A model generated the notes under the pieces. The model did not search any database. It saw nothing but the letters and a program-made list of their open reading frames with translations, and was not told where the DNA came from. A stretch of 64,000 bases of DNA, taken from NCBI RefSeq assembly GCF_001477625.1, contig NZ_CP013692.1, forward strand, positions 2,728,001 through 2,792,000, read 5' to 3'. The stretch is from Paucibacter sp. KCTC 42545 (GTDB taxonomy: Bacteria; Pseudomonadota; Gammaproteobacteria; Burkholderiales; Burkholderiaceae_C). Each line of letters begins with the position of its first letter. The first letter of the stretch is position 1. A program made the position numbers and the translations under genes. Below, in pieces: positions 34,697-45,135 of this stretch.

Positions 34697-36643
34697 TCAT
34701 GCCTTTGGCACCGGCTCGCTGAACAAGAGCGAATCCAGCCTCAGCTTGTGCGTATCGGCAACGCGTCGGGTCAGCCCGACGCGGTCGAAGTATTCCAGAA
34801 TTTGAATAGCGCGCTTGCGGCCCAGGCCGGTGGCATCGCGAAACGCTGCCGCCGTGACCTCGCCTTGCGCATCCACCACCTGGCGCGCCATGGCCGCCAA
34901 GCGTGTCATCACCGGGGCCGCATAGTACAGGTCTTTCACCACCTGATGCAGCTCACCGCCTTGCGCCAAGCGAGAAAGGCTGACGCGCATCAAAGGCTCG
35001 GGCGTTTGGGTGGCACTGGCCAAGTCGCGCGCCCAGGCGCCTTCGAAGCCGGCCGTGCTCAACAAGGGCGCGATCTTCTGCGCCACCAATTCATCGGCAC
35101 GCGAGAGCTGCAAGCCATGCTCAGGCAGATGCGCCACCGCCCCACGCAACTGCAGCTGCCCGGCCTCTTGCAAACGCAGCAACAAGGCGCGCCAGAGCGC
35201 GTCCGGCAGGCGTGGCGCGGCCAGGCGGCGCCAGCGCGCGGTGTCGGGGCCCAACTCATCCGGGTTCTTGGCGTGATAGTCGCGCAGCACTTGCAGGGCT
35301 GTGGCGGCCAGCGCTGCAGCAGGGGCCGCGCCCAGCAGCCAGGCGTGCCCATCCTCGGCCTTGGCCAGCAAGCTGTCCGCGGGTGTATCCAGGCTTTGCC
35401 GGGCCTCGGCGGACAAGCCTTGGGCGGTGGCCCAGCGGCTCAGATCCAGGCCCAGCGCGGCGGCGGGCAATAAGGCGTGCAGGCGAGCAGCGGGACCATC
35501 AAGCTGCAGCGCAACCAGCTCGGCCAGACGCTGCGGGCTGCGGCGATAGCGGGCCGGGGCGAAGGGGTCCAGCATCACGCCGCCGGCAATGGTGCGGCTG
35601 GCCGCTGCATCGCGCAGCACCACCCGGTCGCCAGCCCAAGCCACCAAAGGCTCACGCAGCACCAGCTGCACCAGGCCTTGTTCGCCAGCGGCTAGGCTGC
35701 CCTCTTGCGCCGAGGCCAACACGGCCACGCTGGCCATCACCGTGGCCGAGCCGATATGCACATGAACGGGTGTGCCGCTACGTAAGGCTCGCGCTTCGGC
35801 GGGCCACAGGCGCAGGCGCACGTCCAGGCGTTCGCTGCTCAGCGCCAAGTCGGGCGCCACCCAGCATTGGCCGCGCGCCACGTCTTGTTTATCCACCCCC
35901 ACCAGACCGATCGCGCAGCGCTGGCCCGCCTCCGCCTGCTGCACCCCTTGATTCTGTGCATGCAGGCTGCGCACGCGGGCCCGGCGCGGCGCTTGGCCAG
36001 CGGCTGGCGGCACCAGGCATAACTCATCACCCACGCTGACCTCGCCCGCGTGTACCGTGCCAGTGGCCACTGTGCCCACGCCGGCCAGCGAGAAGACCCG
36101 GTCCACCGCCAGGCGAAAGCCTTGTTCCGCCGAGGCCGCACGCGTGGGCCGCAAAGCCAGCAAATGCGCGCGCAACTCGGCCACGCCTTGGCCGGTGCTG
36201 GCACTGACTTCAAACAGCACGCTGCCTTCCACGCCACTGCCACTTAAAAGCGCAGCAATTTCCTCGCGCAGCGCCAGGCGACGCTGCTCATCAGCACGGT
36301 CGCATTTGCTCATCACCACCGTGATGGCCTTCAGACCCAGCAGGGCCAAGACGGCCAGATGCTCGCGCGTTTGCGGCATCACGCCGTCATCGGCAGCCAC
36401 CAGCAGCAAGGCGTGGTCCATGCCGGTGGCGCCGGCCAGCATGGTGTGGACCAGGCGCTCATGGCCGGGCACGTCGATGAAGCCGATGCTCTCGCTCTGC
36501 GTACCCGGCATGAAGGCATAGCCCAGTTCGATGCTGATGCCGCGCTTTTTCTCTTCGGGCAGACGGTCGGTGTCCACGCCGGTCAGGGCGCGCACCAAGG
36601 TGGTCTTGCCGTGGTCGATATGACCGGCGGTGCCGATGATCAA
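34697..36643 (-). CDS. selB: Selenocysteine-specific elongation factor SelB
   Basis: Delivers Sec-tRNA to ribosomes paused at UGA and binds the SECIS hairpin. The protein has 648 residues. The GTPase begins [22 protein letters not shown], with [25 protein letters not shown] and SKCD. Four C-terminal winged-helix repeats (about 390-645) bind the mRNA hairpin. The start is a TTG at 36641-36643 overlapping the selA stop, giving the same N-terminus as other SelB proteins (MII-TAGH). Confidence 0.96.
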   Translation of the reverse strand: MIIGTAGHIDHGKTTLVRALTGVDTDRLPEEKKRGISIELGYAFMPGTQSESIGFIDVPGHERLVHTMLAGATGMDHALLLVAADDGVMPQTREHLAVLALLGLKAITVVMSKCDRADEQRRLALREEIAALLSGSGVEGSVLFEVSASTGQGVAELRAHLLALRPTRAASAEQGFRLAVDRVFSLAGVGTVATGTVHAGEVSVGDELCLVPPAAGQAPRRARVRSLHAQNQGVQQAEAGQRCAIGLVGVDKQDVARGQCWVAPDLALSSERLDVRLRLWPAEARALRSGTPVHVHIGSATVMASVAVLASAQEGSLAAGEQGLVQLVLREPLVAWAGDRVVLRDAAASRTIAGGVMLDPFAPARYRRSPQRLAELVALQLDGPAARLHALLPAAALGLDLSRWATAQGLSAEARQSLDTPADSLLAKAEDGHAWLLGAAPAAALAATALQVLRDYHAKNPDELGPDTARWRRLAAPRLPDALWRALLLRLQEAGQLQLRGAVAHLPEHGLQLSRADELVAQKIAPLLSTAGFEGAWARDLASATQTPEPLMRVSLSRLAQGGELHQVVKDLYYAAPVMTRLAAMARQVVDAQGEVTAAAFRDATGLGRKRAIQILEYFDRVGLTRRVADTHKLRLDSLLFSEPVPKA

Positions 36644-38091
36644 GCCAAGGCCTCCCGCAGCGCTGGCAGTTGAGCCAGGAAGTCAGCCTCCTGGCGGTCC
36701 AGGCAGCGCAGGTCCAACCACAGCTGGTCTTGCTGCACCCGGCCCAGCACCGGCAGGGGCAGGCTGCGCAGGGCGCGGGCCAACTCATCCAGCGCCGTGC
36801 CCAAGCCTTTCTTGCTGGTACCAGCCGGCGCGATCACCAGGCCGGCCGAGGGCAAGACATCCACCGGCAGCGAGCCGGAACCAATCTGCCCTTGCATCTC
36901 GCTCAGGCTGACCACAAAGCGCGGGCTCAGGGCCTGCGCCAACGGTGCTTGCAGGCGCTGGGCCTGGGCCTGAATTTCGGCCACCGGCCGGGTCAGCAAG
37001 CGCAAGGTGGGCAGGTCGCGGGCGAGCCGCTCGGGTTGCAGGTAAAGGCGCAGCGTGGCCTCCAGCGCCGCCAGTGGCAGCTTGGACATGCGCAACGCCC
37101 GCTTCATCGGGAATTTTCGAATGCGCTGAATTTGCGCCTTCGAGCCAACGATCAGCCCGGCCTGCGGGCCGCCCAGCAGCTTGTCGCCGCTGAAGGTGAC
37201 GACATCGCAACCGGCCTTGAACATTTCTTGCGGCAGAGGCTCGCGCGGCAAACCCCATTGCGCCAGATCCACCAGCGAGCCGCTGCCCAGGTCGGTCACC
37301 AGCGGCAAGCCCTTGGCGTGGGCGATGGGGGCGAGCACCGCCTCGTCCACCGCCGAGGTGAAGCCTTGGATGGCGTAATTGCTGGTGTGCACCTTCATCA
37401 GCATGGCTGTGTTGGCGCCGATGGCGCGCTCGTAATCGGCCGCGTGGGTGCGGTTGGTGGTGCCCACTTCCACCAGGCGGGCACCGGCGGCGGCCATCAC
37501 ATCCGGCATGCGGAAGGCGCCGCCGATTTCCACCAATTCACCGCGCGACACAATCACTTCCCGCCCACCGGCAAGTGCCGCGATGGACAGCAGCACGGCG
37601 GCGGCGTTGTTGTTGACGACGGTGGCGGCTTCAGCGCCGGTGATCTCGCACAGCAGGGCTTCAACCATGCTGTCGCGGTCGCCGCGTCCACCGGTGCTCA
37701 GATCAAATTCGAGGTTATTCGGCCCGGACATCATGGCCATCACATGGCCCAGGGCCTCATCCGCCAAGAGTGCGCGGCCCAGATTGGTGTGCAAGACCGT
37801 GCCGGTCAGATTGATGACGGCGCGCATGCGCGGGGCCAGGTCTTGCGCGCAGCGTTCGCTCAGGCGTTCAGCCAGGCTGGGCAGAGCCAGTTCGGCCAAG
37901 TCCAGCGTGCCGGCCAGGGCGCTGCTGCGCAGCCCATCCAGCAAGGCACGCGCGCGCTTGGCAACGAATTGGTGGCCATGCTGGCCGATCAACTCGCCCG
38001 CGCGCGGGCTGCTCAGCAGGCGGTCCAGCGAGGGCAAGTCTTTGGGCGCTGCCTTCAGACCATGAACCATGGATGCTTCGGGCGTCGTCAT
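36640..38091 (-). CDS. selA: L-seryl-tRNA(Sec) selenium transferase SelA
   Basis: PLP enzyme converting Ser-tRNA(Sec) to Sec-tRNA(Sec) with selenophosphate. The protein has 483 residues; the PLP lysine is K304 in TFSGDKLLGGPQAGLIVG. NLTGTVLHTNLGRALL and LEFDLSTGGRGDRD are standard motifs. The start ATG overlaps the fdhE stop by one base (TGATG) and the stop overlaps selB. No selD is present in the window. Confidence 0.97.
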   Translation of the reverse strand: MTTPEASMVHGLKAAPKDLPSLDRLLSSPRAGELIGQHGHQFVAKRARALLDGLRSSALAGTLDLAELALPSLAERLSERCAQDLAPRMRAVINLTGTVLHTNLGRALLADEALGHVMAMMSGPNNLEFDLSTGGRGDRDSMVEALLCEITGAEAATVVNNNAAAVLLSIAALAGGREVIVSRGELVEIGGAFRMPDVMAAAGARLVEVGTTNRTHAADYERAIGANTAMLMKVHTSNYAIQGFTSAVDEAVLAPIAHAKGLPLVTDLGSGSLVDLAQWGLPREPLPQEMFKAGCDVVTFSGDKLLGGPQAGLIVGSKAQIQRIRKFPMKRALRMSKLPLAALEATLRLYLQPERLARDLPTLRLLTRPVAEIQAQAQRLQAPLAQALSPRFVVSLSEMQGQIGSGSLPVDVLPSAGLVIAPAGTSKKGLGTALDELARALRSLPLPVLGRVQQDQLWLDLRCLDRQEADFLAQLPALREALA

Positions 38092-39128
38092 CAGTGCGCC
38101 TTCGTGTCGGGCGGGGCATTACCCGTTTCGCCTTCAGTTTCTGGATCGCCGAACAAAAGCATCAGATTGAGGCCGTGGCGGATCAGGCCGGTGTCAGACA
38201 CCAGCAGATCCAGCGTCAGCGTGGCCAGGTCATCGGCATGGGGTTCGACCGCCTGGTCTTTTTCCATGTGCACCACCTTGAGGTAGTGGCCGCATTCGCT
38301 GCAGCACTCGGCCTGCACAGCGGCCGCACCCTCGGGCGTGCTGCCGTCCTCGGCCAGCAGGCCCTGGAACGAGATGCCCTTGGTGCTTTGACAATGCGCG
38401 CACTTGACCCGCACGTAATGCCATTGCGCGGCGCACAGGCTGCAAGACAGATAGCGAAAGCCTGCGCCATCCGCACCGATGCGGGTGATGCTGGCCACCG
38501 GCTTAGAGGCGCAGCAGGGGCAGACCAGCGGATCGTCGATACGACCGAATGGCGCCAGCTGATTGGGCACCTTGTCGCGCTCGTAGCGGGCTTGCAACTG
38601 GCTCAGCACTTGAGTCCAGTAAAGCTGCAAGCCGGCCGCGATCAGCGGCGCGGTAGCCAGATCCAGGCCCAGCATCACGCCGGCCAGCAAGCGCTGCGCC
38701 TGCAGATCCAGGTGGCTATCACTGGCCTGCGCCAAGCCCAGCACGGCGGCTTGCGCGGGGCCGGCGGCCAAGCGCGCAGCTAGCGTGTGCATCAGCGCGC
38801 GCAAGCCCTCACGCCAGACCGGGTCCAGAGGCCAGCGCGCGGGCGCCAACAAAGCCTGGCCGGCTTGTGCGGCTTGCTCGATCTGCGCTTGGCTGGGCAG
38901 GGTCAGGGCCGGCTGCGAGCGGCTCAGCTGCTCGTGCTGGGCTTGTGCCAGCTCAGCCGCGAAGTGCAGGAAGTCGGCCATGGCATGGCCTTGGGCCAGC
39001 TGGCGCAAGCGCAAGGCGCGCGCAGCAAATACGCCAGGCTCGGGGTAGAGCAAAAAGGGAATCTGTTCACCCGCGCGCACCGCGATTTCTTCGGGCGACA
39101 TCAGTTTGGCGGTGCTGGAGACTGTCAT
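38091..39128 (-). CDS. fdhE: Formate dehydrogenase accessory protein FdhE
   Basis: A 345-residue cytosolic iron protein needed for maturation of respiratory formate dehydrogenase. Four CxxC pairs, the family hallmark, lie in the C-terminal half: CPCCASKP, CSLCAAQW, CAHCQST and CSECGHY. The ATG at 39126-39128 (MTVSSTAKLM) is chosen over an in-frame upstream start that would run into the terminator hairpin. First gene of the fdhE-selA-selB-selC run. Confidence 0.93.
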   Translation of the reverse strand: MTVSSTAKLMSPEEIAVRAGEQIPFLLYPEPGVFAARALRLRQLAQGHAMADFLHFAAELAQAQHEQLSRSQPALTLPSQAQIEQAAQAGQALLAPARWPLDPVWREGLRALMHTLAARLAAGPAQAAVLGLAQASDSHLDLQAQRLLAGVMLGLDLATAPLIAAGLQLYWTQVLSQLQARYERDKVPNQLAPFGRIDDPLVCPCCASKPVASITRIGADGAGFRYLSCSLCAAQWHYVRVKCAHCQSTKGISFQGLLAEDGSTPEGAAAVQAECCSECGHYLKVVHMEKDQAVEPHADDLATLTLDLLVSDTGLIRHGLNLMLLFGDPETEGETGNAPPDTKAH

Positions 39129-39147
39129 AGGTTTTCCGTCAAAACAC

Positions 39148-39178
39148 AAAAGGGGCGGCGCCGCAGCCCGCCCCTTTT
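39148..39178. terminator. Terminator between the fdh structural genes and fdhE
   Basis: AAAAGGGGCGG (39148-39158) pairs with CCGCCCCTTTT (39168-39178), an 11-bp stem with a nine-base loop and T-rich flanks on both strands. On the minus strand it would end or reduce the fdh subunit transcript before fdhE. Confidence 0.8.
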
Positions 39179-39204
39179 TTAACACGCCGAGGAGTCTGGA
39201 CTGA

Positions 39205-39831
39205 CTACTTGCGCTCGGTCATTTCCTTGTGCCACAAAGCATGGTGCTGCTTGGCCCAGGCTTCGGTGACCGTGCCACGCGTCATCGCGCGAATGGTGCC
39301 CTTGACCCAGATGGCGGCATAGACATGCATGATGGTGCCCAGAATCAAGCCCACGGCCGAGGCCGAGTGCAAGAGCACGGCAATGCGGCGCAAGGTGATG
39401 GGGAAGAAGTCGGCGAACCAAGGTTGCCAGAACATCACACCCGTCAACAGCAGCACGGCCAGGCACAGGGACATCAACCAGAACACGCCCTTCTGACCGG
39501 CGTTGTACTTGCCGACCGGCGGCATCTTGCTCTTGTCGCCACGCAGCATGTCAGCGCTGTGGCGCTGCCATTCGCGGTCGGCTTCGTTCAAGACGTTCTC
39601 ACGCCAGAGCTTGATGAACAGGCCCAGGAAAGCCGCAAACATCGCCACCCCGAGGAAGGGGTGCAAGATGCGCGCCCACACGCCGCCGCCCACCAAATTG
39701 CTCAGGAAGAACAAGCTGGGGTGGAAGAAGGCCAGGCCAGACACCGCCGCCAAAATGAACAGCAAGGCAATCGCCCAGTGGTTCATGCGGTCGCGGTCCG
39801 AGTAACGCTGCAAGACTTTGGTCGTGCTCAT
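39205..39831 (-). CDS. fdhI: Formate dehydrogenase gamma subunit (cytochrome b556)
   Basis: A 208-residue inner-membrane diheme cytochrome b that passes electrons from formate to quinone. Four hydrophobic segments are visible (about 18-40, 52-75, 112-132, 148-172), with candidate heme histidines including MNHW, LHPF, LLHSASA and MHVYAA. Its start overlaps the beta-subunit stop (ATGA). Confidence 0.94.
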   Translation of the reverse strand: MSTTKVLQRYSDRDRMNHWAIALLFILAAVSGLAFFHPSLFFLSNLVGGGVWARILHPFLGVAMFAAFLGLFIKLWRENVLNEADREWQRHSADMLRGDKSKMPPVGKYNAGQKGVFWLMSLCLAVLLLTGVMFWQPWFADFFPITLRRIAVLLHSASAVGLILGTIMHVYAAIWVKGTIRAMTRGTVTEAWAKQHHALWHKEMTERK

Positions 39832-40736
39832 GTCCCGCTCCTTTCCTTGCCGGTCTTGGTTTCACCCTCGTCGCCGTCTTCCTTGGCTTCGATGGGGCCC
39901 ACCTTCATGTAATGGAAGAAGCCTGCCACCACGGCGCCGGCCATGGCCGCCACCGCCAGCGGCTTGGCCAAGCCCTTCCACAGCGAGACCAGCGGGCTGA
40001 TCTTGGGATCGGCGGGCAGGCCGGCATACAACTCCGGCTTGTCACCGTGCTGCAGCACATACATCACATGGGTGCCACCCACGCCGGCCGGGTTGTAGAC
40101 CGCAGCCTCCTTGAAGCCGCGCTCATTCAGGTCGGCCACGCGCTCGGCACCGTAGTCCAGCATGTCTTCCTTGGCACCGAAGTGGATGGCGCCGGTGGGG
40201 CAGGCTTTGACGCAAGCCGGCTCCAGGCCCACGCCCACCCGGTCGGAGCACAGCGAGCATTTGTAGGCCTTGTTATCGGCCTTGGAAATGCGCGGCACAT
40301 CGAAGGGGCAGCCGGTGACGCAGTTGCCGCAACCGACGCAGTGCTCGGAGATGAAGTCAACGATGCCGTTGGCGTACTTGATGATGGCGCCGGGGGCCGG
40401 GCAGCTTTTCAGGCAGCCCGGATCCTCGCAGTGCATGCAGCCGTCCTTGCGGATCAGCCACTCCAGCTTGTTCTCCTCGACTTGCACCTCGGAGTAACGC
40501 ATCACCGTCCAGGACTGGGCCGTCAGATCGCGCGGGTTGTCGTAGGTGCCGTGGTTCTCACCCACCTCGTCACGCAACTCGTTCCACTGCATGCAGGCCA
40601 CCTGACAGGCTTTGCAGCCGATGCAGGAGGACACGTCGATCAGCTTGGCGACCTCAATGGTCTTGTGGCGCGCCTGCGGGCTGGGCGTGGTGGTGGCCGA
40701 GCGCTTGGCGATGTCTAAAGATTGAAGTGAAGACAT
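39828..40736 (-). CDS. fdhB: Formate dehydrogenase beta (iron-sulfur) subunit
   Basis: A 302-residue ferredoxin-like subunit with four 4Fe-4S cysteine groups ([65 protein letters not shown]). One transmembrane helix near the C-terminus ([21 protein letters not shown]) anchors it to the periplasmic side, as in FdnH/FdoH. It is 2 bases after the alpha-subunit stop. Confidence 0.96.
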   Translation of the reverse strand: MSSLQSLDIAKRSATTTPSPQARHKTIEVAKLIDVSSCIGCKACQVACMQWNELRDEVGENHGTYDNPRDLTAQSWTVMRYSEVQVEENKLEWLIRKDGCMHCEDPGCLKSCPAPGAIIKYANGIVDFISEHCVGCGNCVTGCPFDVPRISKADNKAYKCSLCSDRVGVGLEPACVKACPTGAIHFGAKEDMLDYGAERVADLNERGFKEAAVYNPAGVGGTHVMYVLQHGDKPELYAGLPADPKISPLVSLWKGLAKPLAVAAMAGAVVAGFFHYMKVGPIEAKEDGDEGETKTGKERSGT

Positions 40737-40738
40737 GG

Positions 40739-43700
40739 TCAGGCTTTCTCGATGTTGACGGTGAAGCTCTTGAACTCGGGCGTCTGGGTATTCGCGTCGC
40801 CCACGAAAGGCGTCAACGTGTTGACCAGATAACCGGGTTTAGCCACCCCGACAAAGCCCCAGTGATTGGGCAAGCCGACGGTATGCACCTTCTGCCCTGC
40901 GACGTCCAACACCGGGATGCGCTTGGTCACCACCGCCACGGCCTTGATGAAGCCGCGGTTGCTGCTGACCTTGACCCAGCCGCCGTTGGCAATGCCCTTC
41001 TCCTTGGCCAGTTCTTCGCTGATCTCAACGAATTGCTGGGGCTGGATGATGGCGTTGCTTTCGCAGTTCTTGGTCCAGTAATGGAAGTGCTCGGTCAGGC
41101 GGTAGCTGGTTGCCACATACGGGAAGTCCTTGGGGTTGCCAAAGGCCTCCATATCGCCCTTGAAGACACGGGCGGCCGGGTTGGCGCGCGCCTTGTCATT
41201 CTTGGGGTGCATGGGGTTGTTAGGCAGCGGCGACTCAAAGGGCTCGTAATGCTCGGGCAAGGGTCCATCCACCAAACCTGTGGGTGCGAACAAACGCGCT
41301 ACACCTTCGGCCGTCATGATGAAGGGGCGCACGGCATCCGCATCATTCGGGTTGGCGTCGGGGCGAATGTCGGGCACGTCGGAGCCAGCCCAGCGTTCAC
41401 CGTTCCAGGCCACCAGCTTACGCTTGGGGTTCCAAGGCTTGCCAGTGGAATCGCAAGAAGCGGCGTTGTAGAGCACGCGGCGGTTCGCCGGCCAGGCCCA
41501 GGCCCAGTTGAGCGTTTGGCCGATGCCATACGGGTCGGCGTTATCGCGCCGCGCCATCTGGTTGCCGGCCTGCGTCCAGCTGCCGGCGTAGATCCAGCAG
41601 CCGCTCGACGTAGAGCCGTCATCACGCAGCAAACCAAAGCCCGACAGCAATTCTCCCGCCTTGGCCAGGACCTTGGTCGGATCTTTGGGATCGGTGACGT
41701 CGGCCAGCGCCTTGCCATTGGCCTCCTTGGCCAATTCCTCGGGGCTGGGGCTGTTGGGGATCAGGTAAGGCCAGCTCAGATTGAGGATGGGGTCCGGGAA
41801 GGCTCCACCGTCCTTCTGGTAGGCCGCCTTCAGGCGCGTGAACAGCTCGGCAATGATCTCCGGGTCGCCCTTGGCTTCGCCCGGAGGCTCGGCGCCCTTC
41901 CAGTGCCACTGCAACCAGCGGCCGGAGTTGGTGATCGAGCCATCTTCCTCGGCAAAACAAGTGCTGGGGAAGCGGAACACCGTGGTCTGGATCTCTTCGC
42001 TCTTGACGTCGTTGTGCTCGCCGTAGTTCTTCCAGAACTCGGCGGTCTCCGTCACCAGCGGGTCGATGATGACCAAGTACTTCAGCTTGGACAAGCCGGC
42101 AATGATCTTCTTCTTGTTGGGGAAACTACCCACCGGGTTGAAGCCCTGGCAGATATAGCCGTTGAGCTTGCCCTGCCCCATCATCTCGAAGGCCTGCAGC
42201 ACGTCGTAGGCCTTGTCCCATTTGGGCAGGTAGTGATAGGCCCATTGGTTCTCGGCCGTGGCAGCCTTGCCCCACCAGGCTTTTTGCATGCTGACGAAGA
42301 ACTTGGGGTAGTTCTGCCAGAAGCTCATTTGCCCGGGGCGCAGCGGCTTGGTGGCGCGCGGCTTGTAGTAAGTCTCCAGGTCTTGCTCGCTCTCGCGCGG
42401 CAGGCTCATATAGCCGGTCAGCGAGGTCGAGAGCAGACCCAGATCGGTCAAACCCTGGATATTGGAGTGGCCGCGCAAGGCATTCATGCCGCCACCGGAC
42501 AAGCCCATATTGCCCAGCAAGAGCTGCATGATGGCGCCGTTGCGGATCATCTGCGTGCCCTGGCTGTGCTGTGTCCAGCCCAGGGCGTACATGATGGTCA
42601 TCACCTTGTTCGGCTTGGCCGTCTCGGCAATCATCTCGCAGCACTTGAGGAACTTGTCCTGCGGCGTGCCGGTGATGCTGCTGACCAGCTCGGGCGTGTA
42701 GCGGGCGTAATGCCGCTTCATCACATTGAGCACGCAGCGCGGATGCTCCAGGGTCTCATCGACCTTGGCAAAACCGTCGGCGCCCATTTCGTAGGCCCAG
42801 CTGGCGTTGTCGTACTTGCGCTTGACCGGGTCGTAGCCAGAGAACAGCCCATCCTCGAAGCCGAAGGCCTCGCCGACGATGAAGCTGGCATTGGTGTACT
42901 TGCGGACGTACTCCTGCTGAATCTTGTTGTTAGACAAGAGATAGTTGATGACGCCGCCCAGGAAGGCGATGTCGGAGCCCGCGCGAATCGGCGCGTAATA
43001 GTCGCTCATTGCAGCGGAGCGCGTGAAGCGCGGATCCACCACCAAGAGCTTGGCCTTGTTCTTGTGCTTGGCTTCGATCACCCACTTGAAACCGCAGGGG
43101 TGAGCCTCGGCGGCATTGCCGCCCATGATCAGCACCAAATCAGCGTTCTTGATGTCCACCCAATGGTTGGTCATCGCACCGCGCCCAAACGTCGGGGCCA
43201 GACTGGCCACCGTCGGAGCGTGTCAAACGCGCGCTTGGTTATCGAATACCAACATCCCCAGCGAACGCATCGCCTTGTGGGTGATATAGCCCGACTCATT
43301 CGAGGAGGCCGAGGCACACAACATGCCCGTGGTGAGCCAGCGGTTGACGGTCTGACCGGCCGCGTTTTGCGCCACGAAGTTGGCGTCGCGGTCAGCCTTC
43401 ATCATGGGCACCAGGCGATCCATCGCCTCATCCCAGCTGACGCGTTTCCATTCTTTGGAACCGGGCTCGCGGATCTCGGGCCACTTGAGGCGGTTCTTGC
43501 TGTGCACGAAGTCCAGCAAGCCTGCACCCTTGGGGCAGAGCGTGCCGCGATTGACCGGGTGATCCGGGTCGCCTTCGATGTGCATGATGTCGCTGACGAC
43601 GTTCTTGGACTTGTCGCCCAAGCTGTACATCAGGATGCCGCAACCCACCGAGCAATACGGACAGGTGCTACGGGTTTCGGTGGCGCGGCTGAGCTTGAAG

Positions 43701-43810
43701 TTGCGCGCCTCGGCCAAAGCCGCCGTGGGCGAAAAACCCAGCGCCACCAAGCTGGAGCCAAGTAGCCCCGCCCCGCTCACCCGGAAGAAATGCCTCCGGT
43801 TCATATCCAT
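40739..43810 (-). CDS. fdhA: Formate dehydrogenase alpha subunit, selenocysteine-containing
   Basis: Molybdenum bis-MGD selenoprotein that oxidises formate in the periplasm. I join two frames that are in phase across a TGA at 43223-43225, giving 1023 residues with Sec at 196, the same position as in E. coli FdnG. The Sec is followed by His (QARV-U-HAPTV), as the family requires. The N-terminus has a Tat signal ([15 protein letters not shown]) and the 4Fe-4S group CPYCSVGCG. The ATG at 43808-43810 has AGGAG 8 bases upstream. The protein is FdoG/FdnG-like in length and organisation, with beta and gamma genes directly downstream. Confidence 0.96.
43187..43225 (-). promoter_or_regulatory. bSECIS element in the alpha-subunit mRNA
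   Basis: Directly 3' of the UGA, the mRNA can fold with outer pairs CG/CG, then CGG/CCG, a bulged U, an inner GGCC/GGCC stem and apical loop AGUCU. The bulged U and GUCU apex match the SelB-binding core of the E. coli fdnG hairpin. Confidence 0.85.
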
Positions 43811-44109
43811 GTTCGCGTCTCCTACGGGCTGACACCCAAGTTTCACGAGCCCGATGCCTATGCTGGCCATGCAAGCTCGCACTCCCAAATTCTCTAAAAA
43901 AGACCTTTAAAAATTATGCGCCTGCGCCAAAGGCCATCGTGACAAACATGCGACAGGCCTGCTGCATTCGCGCACAAGTGCCCTGCCTTGTCCATAGCAT
44001 CAAGCCCCAGGTCGATTGCGGCACTCAAGCAAAGGCGGCCAATTTGAAGCCATCAATGGGATGCCAATGGGTAGCCTAGCAAAGAGCGGCGGATCATCCG
44101 CGCGCAAAC
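43811..44109 (-). other. Upstream region of the formate dehydrogenase genes
   Basis: A 299-base gap between fdhD and fdhA. It contains an A/T-rich stretch near 43903-43920 with a CATAAT on the minus strand that could be a -10. I find no good -35, no clear FNR-type dyad and no convincing sigma-54 site. Confidence 0.4.
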
Positions 44110-44997
44110 TTACGTGACCATTTCAGCGTCAGGCACAAAACGATCAAAGCCGCTGTAAACGATAAAGTGCCGGCCCTTGGCGCGGCCAATCAGACACAGC
44201 CCCAACTGGCTGGCGAGGGCATGGCCCATCTGGGTGATGCCATTGCGCGAAACCACGATGGGTACGCCCATGCTGGCGGCCTTGATGACCATCTCGCTGG
44301 TCAGCCGGCCGGTGGTGTAGAGCACCGGCGCGCGCAGTGGCTCGCTGCGATTCATCCACAGCCAGCCGGCCAGGGTGTCGATGGCGTTGTGCCGACCCAC
44401 ATCCTCTACGGCGTGCAGCAATTGCCCCTGCTCGAACAGGCCACAGCCATGCACCGAGCCGGCTTTTTTGTAGACGCTGTCCAGCGCCCGCATCTCGGCC
44501 AGCAGCGCGTACAAATCGGTTTGCGATAAGCGCGCCTGGCGCACATCCGGCAAGACCAAATTCGCCAGGCCGGCTTGCATATCGCCAAACACAGTGCCTT
44601 GGCCGCAACCCGTGGTGACCGTGCGCGTGGCCAGGTGGGCGGCGCTCTTGGCCTGCCACTGCGCAGCACCCGCACGGGTGTAGACGGCGGCCGCGCCGAC
44701 CTCCCAATCCACCGTGATGGACAGAACCTCGGCGGGCGATTCGATCAAGCCCTGGTTGCGCAAATAGCCCAGCACCAAAAGCTCGGGCGCCTCACCCAAG
44801 GTCATCAGGGTCAGCAGCTCCTGTTTGTCCACAAACAGGGTCAGCGGCCGCTCGGCCGGGATGTGCAGGCGGCGCTGCATGCCTGACTCATCCAGCACCG
44901 TGATCTCATGCGTCATCGCGGCGCATGCGTGGCTGAGCCGGGGCAGAGAAGACTCAATCGGGGGCGCGGCGCTGTGCGTGCAATGTGGGCTGACCAT
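44110..44997 (-). CDS. fdhD: Formate dehydrogenase accessory sulfurtransferase FdhD, divergent type
   Basis: FdhD moves sulfur from IscS to the bis-MGD cofactor of formate dehydrogenase. The protein shows the family body: PLTLFVDKQELLTLMTLGEAPELLVLGYL, VHGCGLF, VEDVGRHNAIDTLAGW, TTGRLTSEMVIKAASMGVPIVVSRNGIT. The usual CGxC sulfur site is altered to TTGCGQGTVFG, with one cysteine only. The start is uncertain: ATGs at 44997 and 44916 are both possible and neither has a clear ribosome site. It lies upstream of fdhA on the same strand. Confidence 0.88.
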   Translation of the reverse strand: MVSPHCTHSAAPPIESSLPRLSHACAAMTHEITVLDESGMQRRLHIPAERPLTLFVDKQELLTLMTLGEAPELLVLGYLRNQGLIESPAEVLSITVDWEVGAAAVYTRAGAAQWQAKSAAHLATRTVTTGCGQGTVFGDMQAGLANLVLPDVRQARLSQTDLYALLAEMRALDSVYKKAGSVHGCGLFEQGQLLHAVEDVGRHNAIDTLAGWLWMNRSEPLRAPVLYTTGRLTSEMVIKAASMGVPIVVSRNGITQMGHALASQLGLCLIGRAKGRHFIVYSGFDRFVPDAEMVT

Positions 44998-45090
44998 GGC
45001 GCTATTGTGGCCGCCAAGGAAGGACAAACGGGCAAGCAAGACCGACTCAAGCTAGGCCAGCGAGCACTCCGTCATTCGCACAATCGTTGC

Positions 45091-45127
45091 TTGACCGCGC
45101 CGCCCAGAGCGGGCGGGCCGCGGTCAA
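45091..45127 (-). terminator. Hairpin just after apbC
   Basis: TTGACCGCG (45091-45099) pairs with CGCGGTCAA (45119-45127); an inner GCCC/GGGC stem sits inside. It starts 8 bases beyond the apbC stop. No T run follows on the minus strand. Confidence 0.5.
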
Positions 45128-45135
45128 TCTAGCGA

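Noticed and set aside
43223..43225. Nonsense mutation splitting the formate dehydrogenase alpha gene into two genes or a pseudogene
   Set aside because: Both parts are in the same frame, the TGA aligns with Sec196 of known selenoproteins, a SECIS-like hairpin follows it, and selA, selB and selC are present.
40727..43765. A 1012-codon open frame on the plus strand
   Set aside because: It is antisense to the formate dehydrogenase alpha gene and its translation is His/Gly/Leu-rich without domains, an effect of high GC codon bias.
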